A model generated the notes under the pieces. The model did not search any database and was not told the origin of the DNA. It was given only the letters and a program-made list of their open reading frames with translations. The position numbers and the translations under genes were made by a program. Below, in pieces: positions 51,331 to 58,528 of a stretch of DNA of 58,528 nt. Every line of letters starts with the position of its first letter. Positions within the stretch are counted from its first letter, which is position 1. Source of the DNA: Candidatus Raymondbacteria bacterium RIFOXYA2_FULL_49_16 (GTDB taxonomy: Bacteria; Fibrobacterota; OXYB2-FULL-49-7; XYB2-FULL-49-35); NCBI GenBank assembly GCA_001789205.1, contig MFYT01000040.1:1-58528 (forward strand), in the 5' to 3' direction.

Positions 51331-53862
51331 TTACTTGATCAGACTTATTTTTTTCAACATCGTACTATTGCCAACCGTTGCCCGGATGATATAAATTCCG
51401 CTGGGCTGGTCTGACGCGTCCCAGGAAATACCAGTAGACAGCAGCAAGGAGCCAGTAGAAAGCTTTTGGACAATTTTCCCTTGGGTATTATATATCTTTA
51501 TTTCTATCTTCTTGCTACTTGCTGCTGGATTCTTGCTACTGATTGTAACCACCGGATTGAACGGGTTAGGATACGCGATAATCCCCGTCTTGTCCCCTGT
51601 TCCGGTCATTGCCCCTGTTCCCGCCGTGCAGTTGTCACAGTTGATCTTAAGTGTCCGTTGCGTTTTGGACAGGGACAGACCTGTGATGGTGATGAGGCCG
51701 TTGACATCAGCAGTGGCGTTTCCGCTGGCAACAGGCGTGACGCCTTCGACAAATTCCCACGTATAGGTGGACCCTGCCCCATGCATGAGCTGCTGGAGCC
51801 GCCGTGGAGTAATGTCGATTGTCTCGGTGGTCTGTGGTGCGCTGCTATTGAGCCACATGGTCATTTCCCATTGGGAAGGTTCGTCAACAACCGTGGCAAG
51901 GTTCCACATCACATACAGATTGATGTCCCCTTCCAAGTCTTCTTCGCCCGGCGCATTGCCCAAGCTCTGGTCAAGTGACCCATTGGTGAATGCCGGATAC
52001 GACTGGCTCTTTTTGAATTGGTTTCCATTGGCAAATCCGCCCATTCCCTGGCTATGCCCGCCTTGGCCCCAGTGAAAGTTGAATCCCCGTTTGTGCGAGA
52101 TCAGCGCTTTTGTGTATTCCCATGCCTGGGGCCAGCCAATACCGCCATCCAGGACGCCATTGGTGAATGTCTCCCACGGGGTTTCGACAGTGGGATTCGA
52201 TGCAAGCCACTTTGTATTGTCCCAGTAATCCCATACAGAGACATTGTCTGAAGGATGAATGACCGGATACCCGAACCGCTCCAGCGCTGCATTGGAATAA
52301 ATGCAATGCCACGACGAGTCGCCGTAGCTGCCCGCAAAAGAATTGGCATAGGTCGGTGATTTGCTGGGTATATGCACGCCAACGAGGCCAGCGATGTTTG
52401 AGAAGATATGGCCGCTGCGTATGCCCCAAAGGGAAGCCCCGGATCCGCCCATGGAACCGCCCTGTGTCATGATACGGTCGGTGTTAATGGAGAACGTCGG
52501 AACGGCAAAATCAAAAAGAAAGGAAAGTATCCTGGCCTCGGTGTATGGCTGCACCGTGCCTTCGGTATAGGGTTTGAAGGTCCCCATGTTCTCGTGGGAT
52601 GCGGTCCACCAGTCGTACGGTTCATCGTTGGTCGAGATAAGGATCTGGCCGTTGGCCCCATCATTCCAATTGATCCACCCGGTGTTTACGGTGCCGCTCC
52701 AGCAATGCAGCCCGACCATGGCGTGCGGGTTTACAGGCGCATTGGGCGGAACAGCTATCAGATAGTCCATGGCATGACTCGGTGTGCGGTAATAGGGCGG
52801 GCATTCCCAGCGGACATAGTAATTAAGCGTGGTGTGCGCAACATATGCAAATGTTACGTCCGTCCGTACCTCGCGTTTTATAATCCATCCGCATTCAGGC
52901 CCTGGTGTCGCAGCCACAGACCCTGTGGCGTTTCCATTCTGGATCAAGGATGAAAAGTCTTCTGCGCCGTCAACGCAGTGACTCACGAAATAATACAGGG
53001 TTTCGCTGCCACTACCTTTGTACCGGTCCATATATATGCCGGTCCCGGGACTTGCAATCACCAGGTCGTCGACCGGATACTGCGGAACGATATTTGATGG
53101 GTAAATGGCAGCACCATCCTGGCCGAAATACCTGGAGTCCCAGCAGCTCAGCGGTGCTATTTCATCAATAAGGTCTGCTGTGGCAAGGGCGTTTTCCGAA
53201 GTCAAAGGCTGTGTTGAGCGATAGATGCGGTACCGTATCTTCTGTACATCGCCTAGCCGGTCTTCGGGATTGTGGGCGTTCGTATAAGTGGTAAACTCAC
53301 TCATGGTGACAGCTGTTGTGGTGAACGGTGGATCGACCTCCTTGAATGTGATCATGGCGTCACCGTCCTTGAACCGTGCCAGGGCGCTGTCTACCTGTTC
53401 GAGTGCAGAGTCAGCGGACAGGTTGCACATGACATCAAGCGTTGCCATGCCGCCGTACGAGTAGAAACCAGGCCCGCTCGCTACGATAAGAGTACAGCGA
53501 GTACCTGCTGCAAGCGCCTGCTGTACCGCCAGGGTCATGTCAAATGTCATGTACCGGGGCCCCATGATCTGCAGCGTATCGCCTGCTTTGGATATAAGGA
53601 TGGTTTTGCTGAGCGCATGGAGGCTGGTAGGGTAGGAGCCACCGCTTGGGTAATTCCGCGGAGGACCGAAGATCGCCCTATATACGGTAGCGCCATTGAT
53701 GGCCGAAAGGTTAAAGACCATCTGTCCGCCGCCATAGGTGATGGTGCTCGGATGGCTGCCTCGGTCGGCCCTGTCCGTAAAACTGTGCGTTGAGAGCGCT
53801 GCATGCAGACCGGTGCAGAACAATCCGAGAGCGCAGAGAATGAAAAGGCTGTTCTTGTTCAA
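51331..53862 (-). CDS. Secreted alpha/beta-hydrolase-like protein with type IX sorting domain
   Basis: This 843-residue protein starts at a TTG codon (53862), with GGAGG 5 bases upstream. It has signal peptide MNKNSLFILCALGLFCTGLHA. Residues 150-340 look fibronectin-like (KIRYRIYRSTQPLTSENALA). The hydrolase part has a nucleophile elbow GGSMGG with Ser470 and a late His in WGQGGHSQG, the pattern of esterases and peptidases. A sugar-ester target is possible. The C-terminus is a FlgD-like sorting domain (AYPNPFNPVVTISS, IEIKIYNTQGKIVQKL, PSGIYIIRATVG). Two loops of that domain are coded by short repeated DNA (51431-51546). It lies 22 bp after the preceding gene in the operon. Confidence 0.75.
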   Translation of the reverse strand: MNKNSLFILCALGLFCTGLHAALSTHSFTDRADRGSHPSTITYGGGQMVFNLSAINGATVYRAIFGPPRNYPSGGSYPTSLHALSKTILISKAGDTLQIMGPRYMTFDMTLAVQQALAAGTRCTLIVASGPGFYSYGGMATLDVMCNLSADSALEQVDSALARFKDGDAMITFKEVDPPFTTTAVTMSEFTTYTNAHNPEDRLGDVQKIRYRIYRSTQPLTSENALATADLIDEIAPLSCWDSRYFGQDGAAIYPSNIVPQYPVDDLVIASPGTGIYMDRYKGSGSETLYYFVSHCVDGAEDFSSLIQNGNATGSVAATPGPECGWIIKREVRTDVTFAYVAHTTLNYYVRWECPPYYRTPSHAMDYLIAVPPNAPVNPHAMVGLHCWSGTVNTGWINWNDGANGQILISTNDEPYDWWTASHENMGTFKPYTEGTVQPYTEARILSFLFDFAVPTFSINTDRIMTQGGSMGGSGASLWGIRSGHIFSNIAGLVGVHIPSKSPTYANSFAGSYGDSSWHCIYSNAALERFGYPVIHPSDNVSVWDYWDNTKWLASNPTVETPWETFTNGVLDGGIGWPQAWEYTKALISHKRGFNFHWGQGGHSQGMGGFANGNQFKKSQSYPAFTNGSLDQSLGNAPGEEDLEGDINLYVMWNLATVVDEPSQWEMTMWLNSSAPQTTETIDITPRRLQQLMHGAGSTYTWEFVEGVTPVASGNATADVNGLITITGLSLSKTQRTLKINCDNCTAGTGAMTGTGDKTGIIAYPNPFNPVVTISSKNPAASSKKIEIKIYNTQGKIVQKLSTGSLLLSTGISWDASDQPSGIYIIRATVGNSTMLKKISLIK
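51431..51546. repeat. Short tandem repeats inside the sorting-domain coding region
   Basis: The stretch 51508-51546 has repeats of CTTGCTACTTGCTGCT type, and 51431-51460 has CCAGTAGACAGCAGCAAGG. Each falls in a loop of the sorting domain. Similar sequences occur in the gene at 53885. They form low-complexity Ser/Leu residues (NPAASSKKIE, STGSLLLSTGIS). Confidence 0.55.
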
Positions 53863-53884
53863 AATGTCCTCCCTCTATGTGGTA

Positions 53885-55414
53885 TTATTTCAGCAGTGTC
53901 ATTGTCTTTGTGGCAGTCATGCCGCCGATGCGGACCCTGGCAATGTATATGCCGCTTGGAAAAGACGAAGCGTCCCAGGTGAGTCCGGAAGCAAGTAGCA
54001 AGTAGTCAGCAGTCAGTAGCTGGATCAATTTCCCGTGCACGTTAAATATTTTTACCTCTGTCTTCCCTGCTTGCTTCTTGCTGCTTGTTACTTGCTCCTT
54101 AATGTTAATCACTGTACTCGGATTGAACGGATTCGGTCTTATGGTGATCGTTATGCCTTCGTCTGCCTTGGCCGCGCTCATGGCGACCGAACTTTCTGTT
54201 GTATCAATCCGGAAAACGTGTATTACAGGATTTCCCCCTCCGCCCGGCATAAGTCTTTGCGCTACATACAGTCTGCCACGCTCGCGGTCATAGGCCATGC
54301 CGCCGGGGCTATAACCGCCCGCCTCCAGGTCAAAGTTACCGCCGCTTGGGCCTGTTTCCCCGAAAAAGAAGTGATCAAGGTTTTTTCTCGCATACCAGCG
54401 CGGCTCCCAGGAATCCTTCTGCCCCTTGGCAACACCAGAGAGATCGTCGGGGTCGTAGAACAGGAAACAAGGATATCGTCCAGGCCCGTAATGGCCATGA
54501 TAGTACAGGTGGTCCAGGCTGTAGTTCACTGTGGCCAGGATCACGACAGCGCTGCGGTTGCCCATGGTCAGCCATGCGCCTGCGCAATAATCAGTGCATG
54601 CCGTAAATGCTTTGTCCGCTTTTCCGGTAAAATGCATGAGCGGTATTCCTTCGATGGTGTCCCCGGAAGGTGGTGGATTGCCATTCTCCCAGGGTGCACA
54701 GGCAAAAAGATTGGGACCTTCCGCGCCCCAGTTTCTGCACCGTCCGCATGCAAGAATCTTTCCCGGTGTGTTTGAATCTGCCCAAACCTTGGGAATCTCG
54801 AACAGGTATCGTCCAATGTCCCACTGGGCATATGAACCCAGGCGCCATAACCCGGCCGTATTGGGGTTGGAAAGGTCAGGGTCCATCCAGGCCATATGCA
54901 CTGCATTGGTAAGTGCGTTATAATCATCCCCGAGATCAGCATATAGCTTGCCCGATCCCTGTCCGTCCTGCGCTGGAAGATAGGCAAGGCCCCATACACC
55001 GATGTTCGCAATGCTGGGAAGGCCTGTGAATGGGTCTGCAAAAGCCTGGAGCGGGGTAGTTGAGGGAAGGTCGCTTACATTTTTTGCAGATGAGATGACT
55101 GGTTGGGGTATGCTCACCTCGGCAATGCAATTGCCGGTTTCGTGGCCCGAACCGAAAAGCGATCCAGGATAGCCATCATTGGCGCCTGAAGGATCTCCCT
55201 GCGGATTATAAGCGAATGCATATCCTCCGTAAGCGAAAAGCCCATAGCTGCCCACCCGGGCGCCTGCATCGAGGCGGAAAGATCCTTCATATATTATGTT
55301 CTCAGGCGTAATGAGATTTTGGGGATATGCTTGAGTAAACAGCGAACACACAAGAATTAATACGCCCAGGCAATTACATGCCATGCTATTTGTATTTTTC
55401 AAAGGAACCCCCAT
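53885..55414 (-). CDS. Secreted propeller-like protein with type IX sorting domain
   Basis: This 509-residue protein has a signal region around LGVLILVCSLFTQAYPQ. The body is beta-rich, with GSYGLFAYGGYAFAYNPQGDP, ANIGVWGLAYLPAQDG, WRLGSYAQWDIGRYLFEIP and SPGGMAYDRERGRLYVAQRL. This looks like blades of a propeller, but no enzyme family is recognised. The FlgD-like sorting domain is at 415-509 (IRPNPFNPSTVINI, SSFPSGIYIARVRIG). It is the first gene of the minus-strand operon that continues into 51331 and 50151, and it diverges from the regulator at 55529. Several Cys near ACGRCRNWG are noteworthy. Short DNA repeats fall in two sorting-domain loops. Confidence 0.75.
   Translation of the reverse strand: MGVPLKNTNSMACNCLGVLILVCSLFTQAYPQNLITPENIIYEGSFRLDAGARVGSYGLFAYGGYAFAYNPQGDPSGANDGYPGSLFGSGHETGNCIAEVSIPQPVISSAKNVSDLPSTTPLQAFADPFTGLPSIANIGVWGLAYLPAQDGQGSGKLYADLGDDYNALTNAVHMAWMDPDLSNPNTAGLWRLGSYAQWDIGRYLFEIPKVWADSNTPGKILACGRCRNWGAEGPNLFACAPWENGNPPPSGDTIEGIPLMHFTGKADKAFTACTDYCAGAWLTMGNRSAVVILATVNYSLDHLYYHGHYGPGRYPCFLFYDPDDLSGVAKGQKDSWEPRWYARKNLDHFFFGETGPSGGNFDLEAGGYSPGGMAYDRERGRLYVAQRLMPGGGGNPVIHVFRIDTTESSVAMSAAKADEGITITIRPNPFNPSTVINIKEQVTSSKKQAGKTEVKIFNVHGKLIQLLTADYLLLASGLTWDASSFPSGIYIARVRIGGMTATKTMTLLK
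53990..54100. repeat. 7-bp tandem repeats inside the sorting-domain coding region
   Basis: At 53990-54022, GCAAGTA occurs twice, then GTCAGCA and GTCAGTA. At 54065-54100, related units (CTTGCTTCTTGCTGCTTGTT) recur. They encode the two loops TADYLLLASG and SSKKQAGKT of the sorting domain. Confidence 0.55.
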
Positions 55415-55464
55415 ATTTTGAGTTGCAGGAATACTATCTTCAACAAGCGTCTCTGATACTATAA

Positions 55465-55478
55465 ATTAATCGATTAAT
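55465..55478. promoter_or_regulatory. CG-centred palindrome in a divergent promoter region
   Basis: ATTAATCGATTAAT is a perfect 14-bp palindrome between the secreted-protein operon (minus) and the GntR/LacI-type regulator (plus). Operators with CG at the centre are typical of LacI and AraR-type regulators. It suggests autoregulation and control of the operon. Confidence 0.55.
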
Positions 55479-55528
55479 GTATTGTGCGCTACATTGTATT
55501 TCATTATTTTACCCTTATACTGATATTT

Positions 55529-56596
55529 ATGATAAAATACACAGCTATTTTCCGGGCCCTAAAAAGTGACATTATAGCAGGCAGGTATAAACCTGATACA
55601 AAGCTGCTGCCAGTCATTGGACTTATGAAAATGTTCGAGGCAAGCAGATGCACAGTCCAGCATGCCCTTAGCCTTTTAGAAAAGGAAGGTCTAGTCAAGG
55701 GTGTGCGTTCTCAGGGCATCTTTGTCAGGGGTGCGAATGATCTTCGTTTATACGGAAGGAAACGAAAAAAGAGCGATATCCGGAAAGTATGTGTACTTGT
55801 GGCGCGCGATGTTATGCGTATCGCCTCATCTCCCTATATCCAGCAGATTTTCGAGGGGATTGGAACGGTACTTGCCGCGCATGGCATTAGGGGATACCTG
55901 CTCGAAGCGCTCGGTACCCGCTTCCAAGAGGTGTTCAGGGAGATCAATGCGCTGGAGATCGACGGATTGATATGCGTGGAGATTGATGACAAGACGCTCC
56001 AGAAAGAGCTTCTCCAGCTCAAACTGCCTCTTATCAACGTAGAGCATGTGGATGTGCGCTCACCCTCGCTCATGGTCCTTGCCGACCATTTCCACGGCGG
56101 CGAATTAGCGGTCAAAAAACTGCGCGAACTGGGCCACCGTAAAATCGTTTTTCTCTATGGCCACAACCTGAAGCGCCGTGTGATTGACGAGACCAGCGAG
56201 CGCAGGTGGCAGGGCATTCAATCCGCGGTAAAGCAGGTGGGTATCTCCGCTTTCAAGGAATTCATACCAATGGAAATACCGCCTGAGGAGTTTCCCGGCA
56301 GAATCAGGCAGGTGCTGCGGAAATATACGGGCAGGACAGGGTACATCGTATTAAGTGAACAATTCCTCAACACGCTCAAACTGGTTGTCGAGGAAGCACC
56401 CGAAGTCATGGCGCCGGAAATGGACGTGGTCGCCTTTGGTTTTTACTCTGCGGCGGTAAAAGTGCTGAACAGATCGGTCTGGTTCTGCAAATGGGACGCG
56501 GACCTCATGGGCAGGCGCGCCGCAGAGATCCTGCTCAAACGGGAAAAAGTCCAGCCGCGCGTACAACTATTACCCATGATTCTGACCAGGAATTGA
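55529..56596 (+). CDS. GntR-N/LacI-C sugar-responsive regulator
   Basis: This 355-residue protein is counted from ATG 55529 (MIKYTAIFRALKSDIIAG). Residues 1-65 form a GntR-type winged helix (YKPDTKLLPVIGLMKMFEASRCTVQHALSLLEKEGLVK). The rest is a LacI/periplasmic-binding-like effector domain (VCVLVARDVMRIAS, YIQQIFEGIGTVLAAHG, DGLICVEIDD, LADHFHGGELAVKKLRELGHRKIVFLYG), the same combination as in AraR. Ligands are probably sugars. An ATG at 55484 would add a hydrophobic leader with no ribosome site. It diverges from the secreted-protein operon and shares a palindrome with it at 55465. It is convergent with the AraC-type gene. Confidence 0.87.
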   Translation: MIKYTAIFRALKSDIIAGRYKPDTKLLPVIGLMKMFEASRCTVQHALSLLEKEGLVKGVRSQGIFVRGANDLRLYGRKRKKSDIRKVCVLVARDVMRIASSPYIQQIFEGIGTVLAAHGIRGYLLEALGTRFQEVFREINALEIDGLICVEIDDKTLQKELLQLKLPLINVEHVDVRSPSLMVLADHFHGGELAVKKLRELGHRKIVFLYGHNLKRRVIDETSERRWQGIQSAVKQVGISAFKEFIPMEIPPEEFPGRIRQVLRKYTGRTGYIVLSEQFLNTLKLVVEEAPEVMAPEMDVVAFGFYSAAVKVLNRSVWFCKWDADLMGRRAAEILLKREKVQPRVQLLPMILTRN

Positions 56597-56631
56597 GTCT
56601 CGTGCAAGGAACAAGACAACGGTTGGCGAAA

Positions 56632-58317
56632 TTATCTGGAAGTCCGATAGGAGCCAGGTGTGCGGCCGGTATATTTCTTAAATATGTGCTGGAAATTGAC
56701 AGGATCGTATAAACCAACGGTTTCTCCCACTTGTTGTATCTCCATAATGCCGCTTTTAAGCAGATTGCGGGCTTCCTTTATCCGAAGGTCTGTCTGGTAT
56801 GCCTTGGGGCTTAATCCGAAATACTCCTTGAACAGCTTGATGAAATATTTCTGGCTCACACAGCACTGCCGCGCTAAAATAGCAAAATCTATTTTCCGGT
56901 AGAAATTGTCCTCGATATATTGACGGGTTGTTTCAAACAGCCGCAGATAGCTGTCCTTTTTTTTTGGCAGCGAAAACGTTTTTATTGCATGGAAACGCAC
57001 GGCAATGGCCGATTTACTGCCCAAATAGCTTATGAGCTCGGTTGTAAAGTGGTACAGTTTTTCCGGCGCGGCGGCAAATGACACGACCGGTTTATCAGCA
57101 GCCTCAATATCATCAATATTGAAGACAGTGGGCCTAGTACGGATGGTGAAACGGGTCAGCCCCATTTCTCCGTTCCAGATAATCAGCGAAAAATTGGATG
57201 GTGACCTGGCAAAAATAGGGTAAGGATCAGCGTACGAAAAAAGTGTTTTGCCATCCAAAGAAAGTTCGAAATACCCCCCAATCCGGGTGATTGTTAAATT
57301 TGGCGCTGATGCACGAACGCGGCGGGAAAAAAGCACAGTCCCCCGCCTGATGAAAGTAAACAGCGTAGCGCTGTTAATGTCTACATCAAGGTAATAGCCG
57401 TTTTCAAAGCGTAACGATTTGTTAACAAGGGGATGCCCCAGAACAAGGGTAAAGCTGCATTTTTTGGCACAATCTATCTTCAAGTTGATCTCGAAGTCCT
57501 GAATCGTGGTATTGGTTGAAAATTCTGTCGTAAGTACGGCCCATTGTTCGGTCCGTTCAGGAGAGCGCCCAATGATAATTCCCTTTTCCTTTTTAGAAAA
57601 CACGGCGCCTGCATGGACACAGAACCCGGCGGCTTCGGGTGTTGCCGGAATACCCTTGCTGAAAAGATCAAAATATTTTTTCCATGCTTGCCCCTGCCGG
57701 CAGGCCATTGTGCGGATCAGTCTGGTCCGCTTCTCGTTCAAAAAGGGATTGGGAGAACGGCACTCTTTGGTAAGCAAAGGAAAAATTGGCTTTCGACGGA
57801 ACGTACGTATATCTGTGAAATTGAGTATTTCCTGGAACTGCAGATTGCAGGAAACAAGTCTAAATTCATTATCCAGAATGATAATGGGAATATTTTCACT
57901 TCGATATATGGCCATAAATTTTTTTGTCAGGGGAGCATTATTGGTCTGGCGAGCAAGAAAAACCAGTGCGCAACGGTGTTTCCCTTTAAAAAAGGCCGGA
58001 GTGAAGGAATATAGAAAAAGGCTGAAATCGCTGGAAGCAATTGATGGATGCCGGACCTGCACGTATAATTCGTCGGGTACGAAGCCTTTATAGGGAACAG
58101 CGCATGGGTTCATGAATGGTTCCGTAGCCTGTGTTATTGGCCGTAACACCTTGTTAAGCCGTCTGCCTATGATTTCATTACGGGTGAAGATTAAAAAGTG
58201 TTCTGGCTCCCGGGAAACATCCCTTATTATCCCTTGTACGTCAACCAGCAAGATGATAATTCCCGGTATCTGCCATTCTTTCATTGTGCTAAAATCGAGC
58301 ATACCTGTAAAATACAT
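56632..58317 (-). CDS. AraC-family regulator with PAS-like and beta-sandwich domains
   Basis: This 561-residue protein ends in an AraC/XylS double helix-turn-helix (about 460-561, with DFAILARQCCVSQKYFIKLFKEYFGLSPKAYQTDLRIKEARNLL and VNFQHIFKKYTGRTPGSYR). Residues 10-60 and 135-190 look PAS-like (IIILLVDVQGIIRDVSREPEHFLIFTR; IPIIILDNEFRLVSCNLQFQEILNF). A region at about 260-400 looks like a laminin-G/jelly-roll fold (IQDFEINLKIDCAKK, GGYFELSLDGKTLFSY). It probably senses a ligand and activates a carbohydrate operon. Alternative starts at 58302 and 58284 are possible. Its target is not obvious from the position; both it and the GntR/LacI gene converge. Confidence 0.85.
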   Translation of the reverse strand: MYFTGMLDFSTMKEWQIPGIIILLVDVQGIIRDVSREPEHFLIFTRNEIIGRRLNKVLRPITQATEPFMNPCAVPYKGFVPDELYVQVRHPSIASSDFSLFLYSFTPAFFKGKHRCALVFLARQTNNAPLTKKFMAIYRSENIPIIILDNEFRLVSCNLQFQEILNFTDIRTFRRKPIFPLLTKECRSPNPFLNEKRTRLIRTMACRQGQAWKKYFDLFSKGIPATPEAAGFCVHAGAVFSKKEKGIIIGRSPERTEQWAVLTTEFSTNTTIQDFEINLKIDCAKKCSFTLVLGHPLVNKSLRFENGYYLDVDINSATLFTFIRRGTVLFSRRVRASAPNLTITRIGGYFELSLDGKTLFSYADPYPIFARSPSNFSLIIWNGEMGLTRFTIRTRPTVFNIDDIEAADKPVVSFAAAPEKLYHFTTELISYLGSKSAIAVRFHAIKTFSLPKKKDSYLRLFETTRQYIEDNFYRKIDFAILARQCCVSQKYFIKLFKEYFGLSPKAYQTDLRIKEARNLLKSGIMEIQQVGETVGLYDPVNFQHIFKKYTGRTPGSYRTSR

Positions 58318-58455
58318 TTTTTTTTATTAAAAGGAGAGTTTTAACCAATCACATTCAGAATTATGATCAATCCGTACTGTTTAAATCGGAGTTATATTTA
58401 AAATGTTTGCGATTGGGAGACACTATTAAAATAACTTAAAGAGGGGGAAAAAATG

Positions 58456-58528
58456 GTGCGCCAAGAAGTAGGCGCTGTTTTATATAGAGCGCAAGTCTGC
58501 CATTTCTTGCGGGGTGCAAGTCCCTGCT
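58456..58528 (+). mobile_element. Probable 5' end of a second group II intron (continues past window)
   Basis: GTGCGCC (58456) fits a group II intron start. GCGCC-AAGAAGTA-GGCGC forms a hairpin, followed by GCGCAAGTCTGCC and GGGGTGCAAGTCCCTGC, which resemble the AAGTC-type segments of domain I. The base before it is the last of an ATG preceded by GAGGGGG, so the intron appears to start directly after a plausible start codon. The rest lies beyond the window. Confidence 0.6.

Noticed and set aside
58453-58528. Open frame MVRQEVGAVLYRAQVCHF at the window end
   Set aside because: The sequence fits intron domain I better than a protein; such frames are common false calls over group II introns.
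1-58528. CRISPR arrays, rRNA or tRNA genes
   Set aside because: No regularly spaced repeats and no tRNA or rRNA-like sequence were seen on reading the intergenic regions.

Overview
The window looks like a chromosomal contig end from a Gram-negative bacterium of the Fibrobacterota / Fibrobacteres-Chlorobi-Bacteroidetes type. This is inferred from content, not from a marker gene. Seven secreted proteins end in the FlgD-like 'PNPFNP...SGIY' sorting domain of type IX secretion cargo. There are outer-membrane barrels, a chaperone-usher pilus operon, a eukaryote-like glycogen branching enzyme and sugar-type regulators. No rRNA, tRNA or CRISPR was seen.

Region 1 (1-5340) is accessory DNA. It holds the low-GC 3' end of an Rhs toxin gene with an NlpC/P60-like tip and an overlapping secreted protein (probable immunity). 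Next come a complete group II intron with its maturase, a PIN-domain toxin module with a 5'-truncated second copy beside it, and a broken IS5-type transposase start. Region 2 (5371-9013) has a gluconate 5-dehydrogenase-like SDR, a URO-D-family protein, a coiled-coil protein and a CBM9-like secreted protein. Region 3 (9025-22514, minus strand) has a CsgG-like protein, a 2583-residue beta-helix cargo and a lipoprotein in one operon. Upstream of these are a DUF362 cargo with an ArsP-like permease, and mtnA.

Region 4 (22626-29338) is a plus-strand cell-envelope cluster: an NlpC/P60 protein lacking its catalytic cysteine, a BamE-like protein, a barrel, and CgeB-type and GT9 glycosyltransferases. 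Region 5 (29419-34494) is a chaperone-usher pilus operon in the order major pilin, terminator, second pilin, chaperone, usher. CG-centred palindromes lie in its upstream region. Region 6 (35083-45882) has a polysaccharide-lyase-like cargo, a membrane protein, a branching enzyme, a 1725-residue TPR protein and an SGNH-hydrolase-like cargo.

Region 7 (46018-50107) is the most unusual. A DUF4160/DUF2442 pair is followed by a 61-bp sequence that recurs exactly 1067 bp downstream inside the start of comEC. Between the two copies lie a nuclease gene fragment and a MntA/HepT-type (nucleotidyltransferase/HEPN) toxin-antitoxin pair. The layout suggests an insertion that duplicated and re-created the comEC 5' end. 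Region 8 (50151-58317) has three secreted proteins divergent from a GntR/LacI-type regulator with a palindrome between them, then an AraC-type regulator. The window ends in what appears to be the 5' end of a second group II intron, starting directly after a plausible start codon.
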